A stretch of DNA of 64,000 bases from Pseudoalteromonas luteoviolacea H33-S. Its GTDB lineage: Bacteria > Pseudomonadota > Gammaproteobacteria > Enterobacterales > Alteromonadaceae. Shown here in pieces: positions 25,620 through 33,854 of the stretch. The notes under the pieces are model-generated. The model was not told where the DNA came from. It searched no databases and saw nothing but the letters and a program-made list of their open reading frames with translations. The stretch lies in NCBI RefSeq assembly GCF_001625695.1, contig NZ_AUXY01000111.1, forward strand, positions 1 to 64,000, read 5' to 3'. How positions within the stretch are numbered: position 1 is the first letter of the stretch; every line of letters starts with the position of its first letter. Both the position numbers and the translations under genes were made by a program.

Positions 25620-27683
25620 ATGAAACTTGTTAGCCTAGCAGTGATCGCTGCTTTGGGAGGGGCTTCGTTGTGTGCAACTGCTGCGCCAGTCCTATTTGAA
25701 AACCCAACAATTCAAACGATTGTCCAGCCGGATGCATCATTGAGTGAGTTTGAGCAGGTGAAACTTCGTTTAGGCCAGCACGGCTTAAACGAGAAAAATC
25801 GTCCGCATTTATTCAAGGTATTAAGAAATACTGAGCGCAAAAAAATGCAAGAAAAAGAGCAGGGCTTAGCCACAACTAGTTTGGCAGAGTCCTCAAATGC
25901 GATGTGTACAACTTCGGATCAAGTCTGCTCTTTCTTTAAAGACTTAGGCTTTAAAATTGCTACTGGGACGGATCAACAGGAGTATATATTCGTCTCTGCA
26001 ATCAACAGCGAAGCAAGTTCTACCGTGTACACTTATATGGACTTGACTTTAGTTAATGAAAATAACCAACCTATCACCGTCCCTCGTGTTTTAGAGTACT
26101 TTGGCGAGGGGAGTAGTACACAAAAGCGCATGGATATTAGTTCAGTTGGAAAAGTGAATGAGGTCTTACCTAAGTTAATGGCAGCAGAGAGAATTTACGC
26201 CAATACATGGGTAGTGGTTGTGTATATTGATGCAACAGGTGCGGAAGTTACTGAGGCGAAACAGATGCGTATAGAGTATCCAAAAGAGACGATACTTGCT
26301 GAATTAGGCTATGTGAGATCGTATGCAACAGCCCGTGATTTACCAATGCAAGCTGCTATGCATGACCCTAACAATGAAATGTCTATTTTACCTAGTAGTA
26401 GCTATTACGATAGGATTGACAGATATGCACTTATCCAATATGACATTATAAACCCTAAAGATAAAAAAGAGATCAAAGACGATAAAACTCTAAACCGTAT
26501 TAAGGTATGTTTAAACCGTCGTTATGACGACTGTGATATTGACGCTTATTATGACCCAGGCACCCCTAATGAGCAGGTAAAAGTGGTTGTTCCTTTCACA
26601 GGATACAGAGATATTCTGGGTAAAGTAACCAAGATTTACCGTCCTGATTGGTCGACAAAAAATGTTACTTATGATGATAAAGGCAACCCAAATTACATCA
26701 TTAACCCAAAAGGTGAGCAGCCTTTTGGCCTCTATCATGGTTCTGAGATTTTTATTCAAACTAAAGAACTCGGGGGGGCCTCTGTTCTTGGTGCTGGATA
26801 TCAAGGTTCTAATTATTTATTTTCAGATTACATCTCTTTAAAGCTTTTTAGAAAGCCAATTGGAAAACCAAAAGAAGGTCAGCCGCAAAAGTATATCGAT
26901 GTTACTCGTTTATCCTGGAATATTCCTAGATCGAAAGGTATATTTGGCGATGCACGCCTCTATGGCCGTTATGAAGATGCACACTGGATCATGAACTTAG
27001 CGTTTGAAGTTGAGCAGCAGTTTGGACCAACAAAGCAAATTAGACACTTTGCCTATGTGATTGGAAGCCAAGATATGCCGAAACAGCAAACGTTTGTTGA
27101 CATTGATCATCCACCGCTGCAAATGGTGTTCAGCTGTTTGGCAAAAGGGTCAAAAATTAAGCTTGCCAATGGTAAAGAGCTAGCAATTGAGCAGTTAAAT
27201 GTAGGAGATACAGTGCTAGGTGCTAGCCAGTTTGCGCCAAATGTCCATATGCCACTAGAAATTAAGGATATTTCTATAGGTTCTGAGACACAGCCAATGG
27301 TCAAATTAACCACCGAATCAGGTAAAGAGCTTCTGCTTACTGAGTCTCACCCTGTTTTAACGCAAGCTGGTGTATCAGCTTGGGCTAATAAGGTTCAAGT
27401 TGGCGATCGCATTCGAACGAGTAATGGTCTTGAGTTGGTAAGCAAGGTAGAGGAAGTGAAGTACGATGACCACGTCTATAACCTTAAGTTGGCAAGAACA
27501 GCTGATGATCCTAACCATAGCCCTGGTGAAACCTTCTCTATGTTTGCAAATGGACTGCAAGTGGGCGATTTAGCAATGCAAACAGACAATGAGTTTGAAG
27601 AGGTTGTTGAAACAGAACAAGATGTTCTTAAGCGCATTCCTGAAGCGTGGCACAAAGATTACCTAAACAGCTTGAACAAATAG
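25620..27683 (+). CDS. secreted protein with C-terminal Hint (intein-like) domain
   Basis: 687 residues. Signal peptide ends near SLCATAAP. Residues about 25-500 are a large region I do not recognise, mostly predicted beta with several Cys. From Cys506 (FSCLAKGSKI) a Hint domain follows: the N-terminal block, LTESHPVLT as the TxxH block, VGDRI, and VYNLKL. It ends in MFANGLQVGD where self-cleaving relatives have an ANG..VHN ending, so the C-terminal His-Asn pair is replaced by Gly-Asp. Cys506 chemistry could still give an N-S shift with thioester cleavage or attachment of the upstream part to another molecule. A 30-residue acidic tail follows. Confidence 0.8.
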   Translation: MKLVSLAVIAALGGASLCATAAPVLFENPTIQTIVQPDASLSEFEQVKLRLGQHGLNEKNRPHLFKVLRNTERKKMQEKEQGLATTSLAESSNAMCTTSDQVCSFFKDLGFKIATGTDQQEYIFVSAINSEASSTVYTYMDLTLVNENNQPITVPRVLEYFGEGSSTQKRMDISSVGKVNEVLPKLMAAERIYANTWVVVVYIDATGAEVTEAKQMRIEYPKETILAELGYVRSYATARDLPMQAAMHDPNNEMSILPSSSYYDRIDRYALIQYDIINPKDKKEIKDDKTLNRIKVCLNRRYDDCDIDAYYDPGTPNEQVKVVVPFTGYRDILGKVTKIYRPDWSTKNVTYDDKGNPNYIINPKGEQPFGLYHGSEIFIQTKELGGASVLGAGYQGSNYLFSDYISLKLFRKPIGKPKEGQPQKYIDVTRLSWNIPRSKGIFGDARLYGRYEDAHWIMNLAFEVEQQFGPTKQIRHFAYVIGSQDMPKQQTFVDIDHPPLQMVFSCLAKGSKIKLANGKELAIEQLNVGDTVLGASQFAPNVHMPLEIKDISIGSETQPMVKLTTESGKELLLTESHPVLTQAGVSAWANKVQVGDRIRTSNGLELVSKVEEVKYDDHVYNLKLARTADDPNHSPGETFSMFANGLQVGDLAMQTDNEFEEVVETEQDVLKRIPEAWHKDYLNSLNK

Positions 27684-27696
27684 GACACAAATTAGC

Positions 27697-27717
27697 AGAG
27701 GCCTAATCTAGGCCTCT
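27697..27717 (+). other. intergenic hairpin
   Basis: AGAGGCCTA / TAGGCCTCT perfect nine-base stem with a three-base loop. It lies between the Hint gene stop and the next ribosome binding site (GGAGTG). There is no following T run, so termination should be partial at most. Confidence 0.65.
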
Positions 27718-27734
27718 TCACGGAGTGAAAACAA

Positions 27735-28982
27735 ATGAAAAAACATAATTTCATTAGCCTTGCGCTGGTTTTATCTGCAGTTCCAGCCATTGCTCAAGTA
27801 TCAGATTCCCCACAGACGCTAAGTGAATTAAAAGCTTTATCAAGTGAGACAAAAAGCATTGATTTAGTGCCGCTTGGCACCGCCTATCAAAGCAAAGGGG
27901 ATGTTTTATTAGGGCTTCAATCTGTGCAGGGCACAGCCGTTGAACACTTGGGTAATACCAATATCGATTTTCGAGTCGGTGTTGATTTAAGTTATGAGCA
28001 AGCACTAAAGCTGATTGACGGCAAAGTCGATGCTGGCTTTAAGTTTCCAGCGGTGCGTGTTGATGCTGGGGCAAATTACGCCAAAGATATCAGTGCGGAT
28101 AGATACACAGGCACCTATAGCGTGTATTCATCAGTGAAGCCCAAGTCCCGTATTTTGATGCCAACAGGTGAAGATGGGTATCAACCAACACAGGCAGCAA
28201 AAGAATTGGCGCAAGCATATCCTGGCAATAAGGCTGCCAATTTAGGAGATGGCTTTGTTCAAGGATTTGCTTACGGTTCAAATGTGGTTATCAATATGAA
28301 AATTGAATACCGCAATGAGGAAGATAAACGCAATATTGGTGGTTACCTAAGTGTTGATTGGATTGGCAACATAAAAGTCGATGGTAAATTACAAAAGGTT
28401 GATGAAGAAAAGCGTCAGTCGGTAAAAATTTCGATCAGTGGTTATCAAAGTGGCGGCGATCCTAACCGTCTGTTAAATATTATTCCCAATGGCATCATGC
28501 GGTGTACTTTGCTTAATCCAGAGCCTTGTTTCAATTTATTTGAAGCTGCAGTCAATTACTTAAAGTCAGATTACATCAACCAGTTTGATACGTTAGATGA
28601 TTACAACATCACTGAGAGCTATATCACTAGGTACCTAGATTCAGGAGCAGGCTTACAGCAATTGATCCCAGATGCAGGTTACACCCCAGTGAACTATTTG
28701 ACTAAATTGGTCATTAAGGAATTAACTGCGCGCTGGATCGAAGAGCGCCTAACCTACCGTAGATCTAAAAATTTACAGCGTTACTATGCTGCACAATTCT
28801 CTCCAGAGCAGCTAGGGCAATTGCAGCAAATTGAGAACTCTAGCCGTGCCAATGCAAACTTATTCGCTGACATGGTTGACTACTGTGAGCGCAACCCAGA
28901 AGGTAATTATTGCATTGATTATGAAGCGGGCAATCTCACTTATTATCGAGATTACAGCGCGATCAGCGACGTATTAAAGTAA
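27735..28982 (+). CDS. secreted CDC/MACPF-like pore-forming protein, paralogue A
   Basis: 415 residues. Signal peptide to about residue 20 (AVPAIA). The central region carries GDGFVQGFAYG (171-181), IGGYLSV, a helical-bundle-like stretch, and VKISISGYQSGGDP (230-243), then YNITESYITRYLDSG. The order G-D-x-F-V...YG, ...GGDP, ...SYxTxxL resembles the membrane-attack fold of cholesterol-dependent cytolysins and their CDC-like relatives. It lacks the tryptophan-rich undecapeptide and cholesterol domain. A CX7C pair (Cys257, Cys265) is shared with both paralogues. The C-terminal ~90 residues are helical with another Cys pair. Assignment is by eye and needs a profile or structure check. Confidence 0.62.
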   Translation: MKKHNFISLALVLSAVPAIAQVSDSPQTLSELKALSSETKSIDLVPLGTAYQSKGDVLLGLQSVQGTAVEHLGNTNIDFRVGVDLSYEQALKLIDGKVDAGFKFPAVRVDAGANYAKDISADRYTGTYSVYSSVKPKSRILMPTGEDGYQPTQAAKELAQAYPGNKAANLGDGFVQGFAYGSNVVINMKIEYRNEEDKRNIGGYLSVDWIGNIKVDGKLQKVDEEKRQSVKISISGYQSGGDPNRLLNIIPNGIMRCTLLNPEPCFNLFEAAVNYLKSDYINQFDTLDDYNITESYITRYLDSGAGLQQLIPDAGYTPVNYLTKLVIKELTARWIEERLTYRRSKNLQRYYAAQFSPEQLGQLQQIENSSRANANLFADMVDYCERNPEGNYCIDYEAGNLTYYRDYSAISDVLK

Positions 28983-28992
28983 GGAAACCATC

Positions 28993-29865
28993 ATGAATAA
29001 GCTAACAACGAGAACATATGTTTCGTCAATCGCGCTTGTTTCTTCATTACTGGCATTGGGCGCGCAAGCTCAAACACAAAAAGATGAATTAATACAACAA
29101 GCCCAATATAGTGAATTAGGCGATGTACTCACGCCTGCTGAAGCACAGGGTCGTTTTGCTTGGTTAAATAAGTGCTATGACGGCTTATTGGTTGAAATGT
29201 GGGAACAAATGTTCGATACGCGGGAAATCATTCCAAAAGACCAAAAAATTCAGCAGCTGAGGGAACTTTGGTTGTCCCAGGAAAAAGTGGCGGCGGGGCA
29301 AGCTCAATATGTTACTTTCGCGAATGAAGACTTTACTAACCCATATGAATGGACTGCTGGAACAAGTGAAAATCAAGCATGTACTATTATGCCTCCAGAA
29401 TATCAAGCGGTAGCGTTGAAAACAACAGTATTAAAGCATAAGTACTGTGAAAATAAGAGTTATAACAGTGAATGGGAGTGGATTGAAAGTGTTAAGGTCG
29501 ACGGCTTTGAACATGTATCTGGTTCTCATAACCATACAATGGTTTCAGGAAAAGCATTGACATTATCCGCCAACAAGCGCACACAATTTACAATTACGCC
29601 AGGCAAAATTATACCAGAGTACCCAGGTTATTTTGCATTACGAGCTTGGGTTGATTGGAATCACAATGGTACATTTGAAAGCAACGAAATGATACATCAC
29701 TCAACTGGCGAAGGGGTATTTGAATTTACCCATGATATACCTACAGATGTACCTAAAGGCATTACTGTCATGCGTTTGGCTTTGGATGCAGGTGGTGGTT
29801 TCAACAACGCATGTACACGCATTCAATATGGCGAAGTTGAAGATTACCTGGTAACAGTTCGTTAA
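28993..29865 (+). CDS. secreted GEVED-domain protein
   Basis: 290 residues with a signal peptide (ending LALGAQAQ) and ribosome binding site AAGGAA ten bases upstream. The C-terminal half (about 150-290) is a GEVED domain: WVDWNHNGTFESNEM, a calcium-loop-like DxNxNGxF motif, then IQYGEVEDYLVTV. GEVED modules are common in secreted enzymes and adhesins of marine bacteria and may bind calcium or glycans. The N-terminal ~125 residues show no recognised domain. It lies between two pore-forming-like genes with 10-11 base gaps, so it is cotranscribed. It may be a receptor-binding or chaperone partner; related domains occur in the metalloprotease tail. Confidence 0.8.
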   Translation: MNKLTTRTYVSSIALVSSLLALGAQAQTQKDELIQQAQYSELGDVLTPAEAQGRFAWLNKCYDGLLVEMWEQMFDTREIIPKDQKIQQLRELWLSQEKVAAGQAQYVTFANEDFTNPYEWTAGTSENQACTIMPPEYQAVALKTTVLKHKYCENKSYNSEWEWIESVKVDGFEHVSGSHNHTMVSGKALTLSANKRTQFTITPGKIIPEYPGYFALRAWVDWNHNGTFESNEMIHHSTGEGVFEFTHDIPTDVPKGITVMRLALDAGGGFNNACTRIQYGEVEDYLVTVR

Positions 29866-29876
29866 GGAAAGATGAT

Positions 29877-31355
29877 ATGAAACCTATTTATTTATCAGTT
29901 ATTGCGATGGCATTAACTGGGCAAAGCGTCGCAGCACAGACATCCGCTTCAGATGTTTCAAGCTCAAACTTATCAGGCTCTGTGATCTCAGGACTAATTA
30001 ACGATCATGTTGCGATTGGTACGGCGTATGACAGTCAAAAGAAGCGTTTTCTCAATGTGCAGCCGGTATCAGGGGTGATTGATGAAACCTTTGGAAACAC
30101 AGAACTTAAGTTCAAAACCGGCATAGATATGAGCTACGATGACATGCTCAATACGCTGAACGGCAGCGTGGATGTCGATGTCAATTTCCCTGTTGTGCGC
30201 GTATCTGCGGGTGCCTCTTTAGCAAAAGAAATGGCGTCTAGCACGTATTCCAGTTCCTATACTTTCAGTGCGGCAAGCACACCTAAAAAGCGTTTGTTCT
30301 TACCCAAAAATCAAAATCAGGGCTTTGTGTTGTCACAAGTGGGTAATGACATTGCGAACAATCACCAGACAAAGCTTCAGACCTTGGTGGGCGATGAGTT
30401 TGTTACTGGCGTTGAATACGGCGCGAGTGTGCTAGTAAACCTTAAAATAGATTACGGGAGCAACAAAGATAAATCAGAGATTGGTGGTTATCTCGACGTT
30501 GATTTGTATGGCGGTATTTTTAAGGTTGGTGGTCAGCTTAAATATCTTAAAGATGAAACTAAGTCATCGGTAAAGATTACAGTTCGTGCAGTACAGCAAG
30601 GGGGAGATCCTAAGCAATTATTGAGCGTGATCCCAAATAATATCATTACTTGTTCGTTAGATAATCCAAAGCCATGTTTTGATATGTTTTATGAAGCGGT
30701 TAAATATTCAAAAACAGGCTTTAATTCACAGTTGAATAGCTTGAGCGATTATAACGTTGTACGTTATTACACCACGCGCTATGAGAACTCATCACTGGCG
30801 CTACGCGGCTTAGTTCCTGAGTACCAAATTGTGCGAAATGCGACTAAGTGGTTGACGACTGAGCTTGAAGATGACTTTAAGCAAGCGATTTTGGATGAGC
30901 AGCGGGCTGACAAACTACTCAATAGTTATTATGCGTATTTACCGGAAACACAGCGTATTGCCGTTGAGCGTATTAAGAATTTAGCTTATGACAATGCGTG
31001 GTTTTTCTTTAATGCAGCACAGTTTTGCCGCGATAACCCGTTTGGGTATGCGTGTGAAAACAAAGTGCAAGAAATGAAGAGTGCCTGTGTACAGCGCGGT
31101 AAAGCCTGCCCTGCAAGTTATAACGTGACGGATTTACAGCTGCCAAGCACTGATCAGCAAGACTGGAAGCAGTGTGAGTTAGCCAGACAAGAAGCTGTCA
31201 GAGCTGGTGTGGTCACTGAAGAGGAAAGTGCACGTTTTCGTAATCTACGTTGGGCACCTACCTTTATTGAAGCCACAGCACCTGCGCGCGGGATCTTAAA
31301 CTGGCGTTTATGTGAAGGTGCACTTAGCACTTATGGCAATGCCTTTGCCCAATAA
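29877..31355 (+). CDS. secreted CDC/MACPF-like pore-forming protein, paralogue B
   Basis: 492 residues, the longest of the three. Signal peptide to about residue 20 (QSVAA). It aligns with paralogue A throughout: IGTAYDSQ against LGTAYQSK, FGNTELKFKTGIDMSYDD against LGNTNIDFRVGVDLSYEQ, GDEFVTGVEYG (172-182), EIGGYLDVDL, VQQGGDP (239-245), and YNVVRYYTTRYENSS. The CX7C pair is present. It has an extra ~80-residue Cys-rich C-terminal segment (from about 395) that A and C lack. Long and short CDC-like proteins made together are known to form mixed pores in other Gram-negatives; whether that applies here is inference. Confidence 0.62.
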   Translation: MKPIYLSVIAMALTGQSVAAQTSASDVSSSNLSGSVISGLINDHVAIGTAYDSQKKRFLNVQPVSGVIDETFGNTELKFKTGIDMSYDDMLNTLNGSVDVDVNFPVVRVSAGASLAKEMASSTYSSSYTFSAASTPKKRLFLPKNQNQGFVLSQVGNDIANNHQTKLQTLVGDEFVTGVEYGASVLVNLKIDYGSNKDKSEIGGYLDVDLYGGIFKVGGQLKYLKDETKSSVKITVRAVQQGGDPKQLLSVIPNNIITCSLDNPKPCFDMFYEAVKYSKTGFNSQLNSLSDYNVVRYYTTRYENSSLALRGLVPEYQIVRNATKWLTTELEDDFKQAILDEQRADKLLNSYYAYLPETQRIAVERIKNLAYDNAWFFFNAAQFCRDNPFGYACENKVQEMKSACVQRGKACPASYNVTDLQLPSTDQQDWKQCELARQEAVRAGVVTEEESARFRNLRWAPTFIEATAPARGILNWRLCEGALSTYGNAFAQ

Positions 31356-31364
31356 GCTGAATAT

Positions 31365-31392
31365 AGCCGTATAGTTTCTGAGCTATACGGCT
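31365..31392 (+). terminator. terminator-like intergenic hairpin
   Basis: AGCCGTATAG / CTATACGGCT perfect ten-base stem with an eight-base loop, followed by TGTTTC. It lies just after the paralogue B stop, seven bases before the AAGGAG that serves the next gene. The short T run suggests partial termination. Confidence 0.55.
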
Positions 31393-31409
31393 TGTTTCAA
31401 GGAGCGGAT

Positions 31410-32474
31410 ATGAAAATCTACTTGGCAGCCATTGCTTTGTTGTCTTGTTTAGCTCATGGCAAGGTGTATTACAGTGAAAAAATTACAGCATCGGATCTGG
31501 GGAAGAGTTTCAATTTTAACAGTCACACTGTTGAACAGCCTTGCTTGCGAGGAGATGTTCAATATCATCCAAGCTTATCTGGTCGCTTAAACTATTTTCA
31601 AAGAGTCGATGAAACGTTAATTCGGCGTCGCACATTTGGTGAAGTACATGGCGGGGTCAATCTCTTTATAATCGCTGGTAGCGTATCGACTTCCATGACA
31701 CACCGTAATGCGACTGACAGCTTGTCATTGACTTCACAGTTACATCTTGAGTTTGAGGAAGGGTATGACACGCTGGAAAATCGCACATTAAATAATAATA
31801 TAGATATTGGAAACTGTGGTCATAGTTTTATTTATCAAGTGAACTACGGTCGAGATCTTTTTGTAAATACCAGGCTTCACTTTAAAACTGAAGAAGACTA
31901 CAAACGCTTTGTAATTAAGGTCAAGATCCGTTTATTGTTCTTTAAAAAAACTTTTACCAAAGTTAAGGAGATTGAAAAGTATGCAGAGAATGCTGTTTTT
32001 AGCGTAGACGTGAATTCTAATGGACCGCTACCTGTTAGGTTACAAAAGCAACTCAATGAACGGCCGACTTATTGTAGTGGTAGTAATATAAGTCCCTGTC
32101 TGGATACTCTACATGAATTGGTTTCGTATACTTTTGATAATGATGGGTTAGCAAAAGATTTAGACTCATTAGAAAAGGTGCCTCGCAGCTTTGTCGTAAA
32201 AAGTTTCCAAGACTCTGGTCATTATGGCGCACAAGATTGGGTAGCCAGCCGGACTACCGAAGATGAGATGATTTGGCGACGAGCGGATAGCTACTATGGC
32301 AGAGCGGTACGTGATTTAGAGCGTGCAAAAGCGTTTTTACAAGTCGCGACAGATGACGAAAAAGTGCAAGCACAAATTGATTATGATCAAGCAGTAATAA
32401 AGTTAGCTGATGCAGAAGCACTTAAATCTCGCTGTTTTGAAAATCCACTTCTATCAGAGTGCCTTAGCCTTTAG
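31410..32474 (+). CDS. secreted CDC/MACPF-like protein, divergent paralogue C
   Basis: 354 residues from the ATG at 31410, six bases after AAGGAG. Signal peptide MKIYLAAIALLSCLAHG. It retains the family landmarks in weaker form: IGNCGHSFIYQVNYGRDLFVN at the GDxFVxxxxYG site, CX7C at C-S-G-S-N-I-S-P-C, and RSFVVKSFQDSGHYG near the SYxTxxL position. GGDP is not recognisable (it reads NSNGPLP). The central strand region is basic (KVKIRLLFFKKTFTKVKEI). It may be an inactive or accessory subunit. The C-terminus is helical. Confidence 0.58.
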   Translation: MKIYLAAIALLSCLAHGKVYYSEKITASDLGKSFNFNSHTVEQPCLRGDVQYHPSLSGRLNYFQRVDETLIRRRTFGEVHGGVNLFIIAGSVSTSMTHRNATDSLSLTSQLHLEFEEGYDTLENRTLNNNIDIGNCGHSFIYQVNYGRDLFVNTRLHFKTEEDYKRFVIKVKIRLLFFKKTFTKVKEIEKYAENAVFSVDVNSNGPLPVRLQKQLNERPTYCSGSNISPCLDTLHELVSYTFDNDGLAKDLDSLEKVPRSFVVKSFQDSGHYGAQDWVASRTTEDEMIWRRADSYYGRAVRDLERAKAFLQVATDDEKVQAQIDYDQAVIKLADAEALKSRCFENPLLSECLSL

Positions 32475-32486
32475 CTTAGGCAATTT

Positions 32487-32510
32487 ACAGAGGCTAGTCA
32501 TAGCCTCTGT
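32487..32510 (+). other. intergenic hairpin
   Basis: ACAGAGGCTA / TAGCCTCTGT perfect ten-base stem with a GTCA loop and no T run, just after paralogue C. The 130 bases that follow before the next gene are AT-rich and could hold a promoter. Confidence 0.6.
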
Positions 32511-32642
32511 GGCTCAAATATCAGACCAAAATACTTTCTATTTTTTGTAACGCGCTATTAACATGCTTGGAGGCACAAGATATACTGGTTATGGCAGTGA
32601 TGTCTTTTGATATTACTGAATTATATATATCAAGGAGCTGAT

Positions 32643-33455
32643 ATGAAAAAGTTGATTTCTACATTATTGATCACACTTGCGTTGCCGTTGGAGGCCAACC
32701 AACTCGATTATTTTTGGGATTTTGGTGACGGTACAGTCTCACATCTCGCTGAACCTGAACATCAATATGACGCTGTCGGGATTTATTTAGTTAAAAGGCA
32801 AGTTTATCAAAATGGCGTTTTGATTAAAGAGAGCGAAAAAGAGGTTGATTTAGTCACTCCAAAGATTGTTGAGCTAGACATTACCTTGCCTGAGCTAATT
32901 ACTGAAGAAGAGCAAACTCAAATCACGGCACAGTTAATTACAAGTGAGCCATTGGAGGCAATTCGATACCAATGGTACTTAGATGAACAGCCACTTAGTG
33001 ATGCGTTAAGTGAGCCGGTGTTAGACCACGTATTTAGTGAAGCCGGAACATATGTACTGGCATTGAACCTGCTATGGGAGCAGGCGACTGTAAAGTCACT
33101 TAAGGTTGATATTCTTGTTGAAGAGCAAACAGATCCGGGCGATGGTGATACAGACCCAGGTGATGGTGATACAGATCCAGGCGATGGTGATGCAGACCCA
33201 GGCGATGGTAATACAGACCCGGGCGATGGTGATACAGACCCAGACGGTGGTGACAAAGCCCCAAGCGATGGTGACAAAGTTCCTGATGATGAAGGTGGCG
33301 ACGATGGTGATACACCCGATAGTAACAAATCACCAGATAGCGGTAGCACCGATGACACTGCCAGTAATCGTGTCGAGCAAAGCAGCGGAGGAGGCAGCTT
33401 AGGCATTGTGAGCTTGCTCGGTTTATTATGCTTTGCCCTTCGAAGACGAAAATAA
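32643..33455 (+). CDS. PKD-domain surface protein with GlyGly-CTERM-like anchor
   Basis: 270 residues; the ATG at 32643 follows AAGGAG. A short signal peptide (MKKLISTLLITLALPLEA) is followed directly by a PKD domain (YFWDFGDGTVSHLAEPEH; the first ~75 residues) and a second Ig/PKD-like unit (about 80-155). Then come six TDPGDGD-type heptads encoded by a 21-base repeat, an Asp/Ser-rich linker and the tail SSGGGSLGIVSLLGLLCFALRRRK-like segment: glycine cluster, hydrophobic helix, basic end. This is the GlyGly-CTERM layout processed by rhombosortase, placing the protein on the surface or releasing it through type II secretion. It is the last gene of the locus, followed by a strong terminator. 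Confidence 0.85.
   Translation: MKKLISTLLITLALPLEANQLDYFWDFGDGTVSHLAEPEHQYDAVGIYLVKRQVYQNGVLIKESEKEVDLVTPKIVELDITLPELITEEEQTQITAQLITSEPLEAIRYQWYLDEQPLSDALSEPVLDHVFSEAGTYVLALNLLWEQATVKSLKVDILVEEQTDPGDGDTDPGDGDTDPGDGDADPGDGNTDPGDGDTDPDGGDKAPSDGDKVPDDEGGDDGDTPDSNKSPDSGSTDDTASNRVEQSSGGGSLGIVSLLGLLCFALRRRK
33129..33254 (+). repeat. 21 bp coding tandem repeat, six units
   Basis: Six in-frame units based on ACAGATCCGGGCGATGGTGA(T) encode TDPGDGD-like heptads, the last two diverged. The length is likely to vary between strains by slippage without changing frame. The Asp-rich product probably forms an extended stalk and may bind calcium. Confidence 0.9.
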
Positions 33456-33460
33456 ATGAG

Positions 33461-33487
33461 AAAAACCGCCTTTTTGGCGGTTTTTTT
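33461..33487 (+). terminator. strong intrinsic terminator
   Basis: AAAAACCGCC / GGCGGTTTTTTT with a TTTT loop. It lies five bases after the last gene of the secreted-protein locus. Confidence 0.9.
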
Positions 33488-33705
33488 ATACACAATATTT
33501 AATCTATCTATAAGCGAAGTTTGTAGACTCGCCTTATATCTCCTTCCCTTTTTATGCATTATTTAACCTTATTTTCAGGTTTTTTTGGTGGTCTTGTTTT
33601 TAAATTTAGTATCCGATCACGTATTGTTGAAAATTTTATGCTTGATCTGTGCTTTTTGGACGTGTTACAACATAGTTAATACATCAACAGGTACGATTGC
33701 TCACA

Positions 33706-33777
33706 ATGAAAAACATCATGTTACTGACAACTTTGCTTAACCTCTTACTGATTAATTTAGATAAGGGCGGGGCTTAG
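33706..33777 (+). CDS. leuL: leu operon leader peptide
   Basis: A 23-codon frame whose product MKNIMLLTTLLNLLLINLDK-like sequence contains eight leucine codons, seven of them between codons 6 and 15 (TTA CTG ... TTG CTT AAC CTC TTA CTG). It ends in GGCGGGGCT TAG, and that G-rich stretch is itself part of the antiterminator. Ribosome stalling at these codons under leucine or charged-tRNA shortage is the classical attenuation signal. It lies 78 bases upstream of leuA. Confidence 0.88.
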   Translation: MKNIMLLTTLLNLLLINLDKGGA

Positions 33778-33834
33778 TTGCGTGTATGAGCAACCAAATA
33801 GCAAACCCCGCCAATGAGCGGGGTTTTTTATTTT
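33766..33834 (+). promoter_or_regulatory. leu attenuator: antiterminator and terminator
   Basis: The terminator is AAACCCCGC (33803-33811) with GCGGGGTTT (33818-33826) and a T-rich tail. The competing antiterminator pairs GGCGGGG (33766-33772, the end of the leader frame) with CCCCGCC (33806-33812). A small GTTGC/GCAAC hairpin (33777-33781 with 33790-33794) lies between them. A ribosome stalled at the Leu codons leaves the antiterminator free; one reaching the stop covers it, so the terminator forms. Confidence 0.85.
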
Positions 33835-33854
33835 GCGCGAGCGAGGAAATAGGA

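Noticed and set aside
27735..28982. True cholesterol-dependent cytolysin
   Set aside because: The Trp-rich undecapeptide and cholesterol-binding C-terminal domain are absent. Only the membrane-attack region resembles the family, so I call it CDC/MACPF-like.
32918..33559. 213-codon frame on the minus strand
   Set aside because: It is the antisense of the TDPGDGD repeat gene; repetitive Ser/Pro composition and no start signals. The + strand gene has a signal peptide, ribosome binding site and terminator.
33786..33854. Longer N-terminus for leuA
   Set aside because: It would translate through the attenuator hairpin. The ATG at 33855 has a good ribosome binding site and matches the usual LeuA N-terminus.
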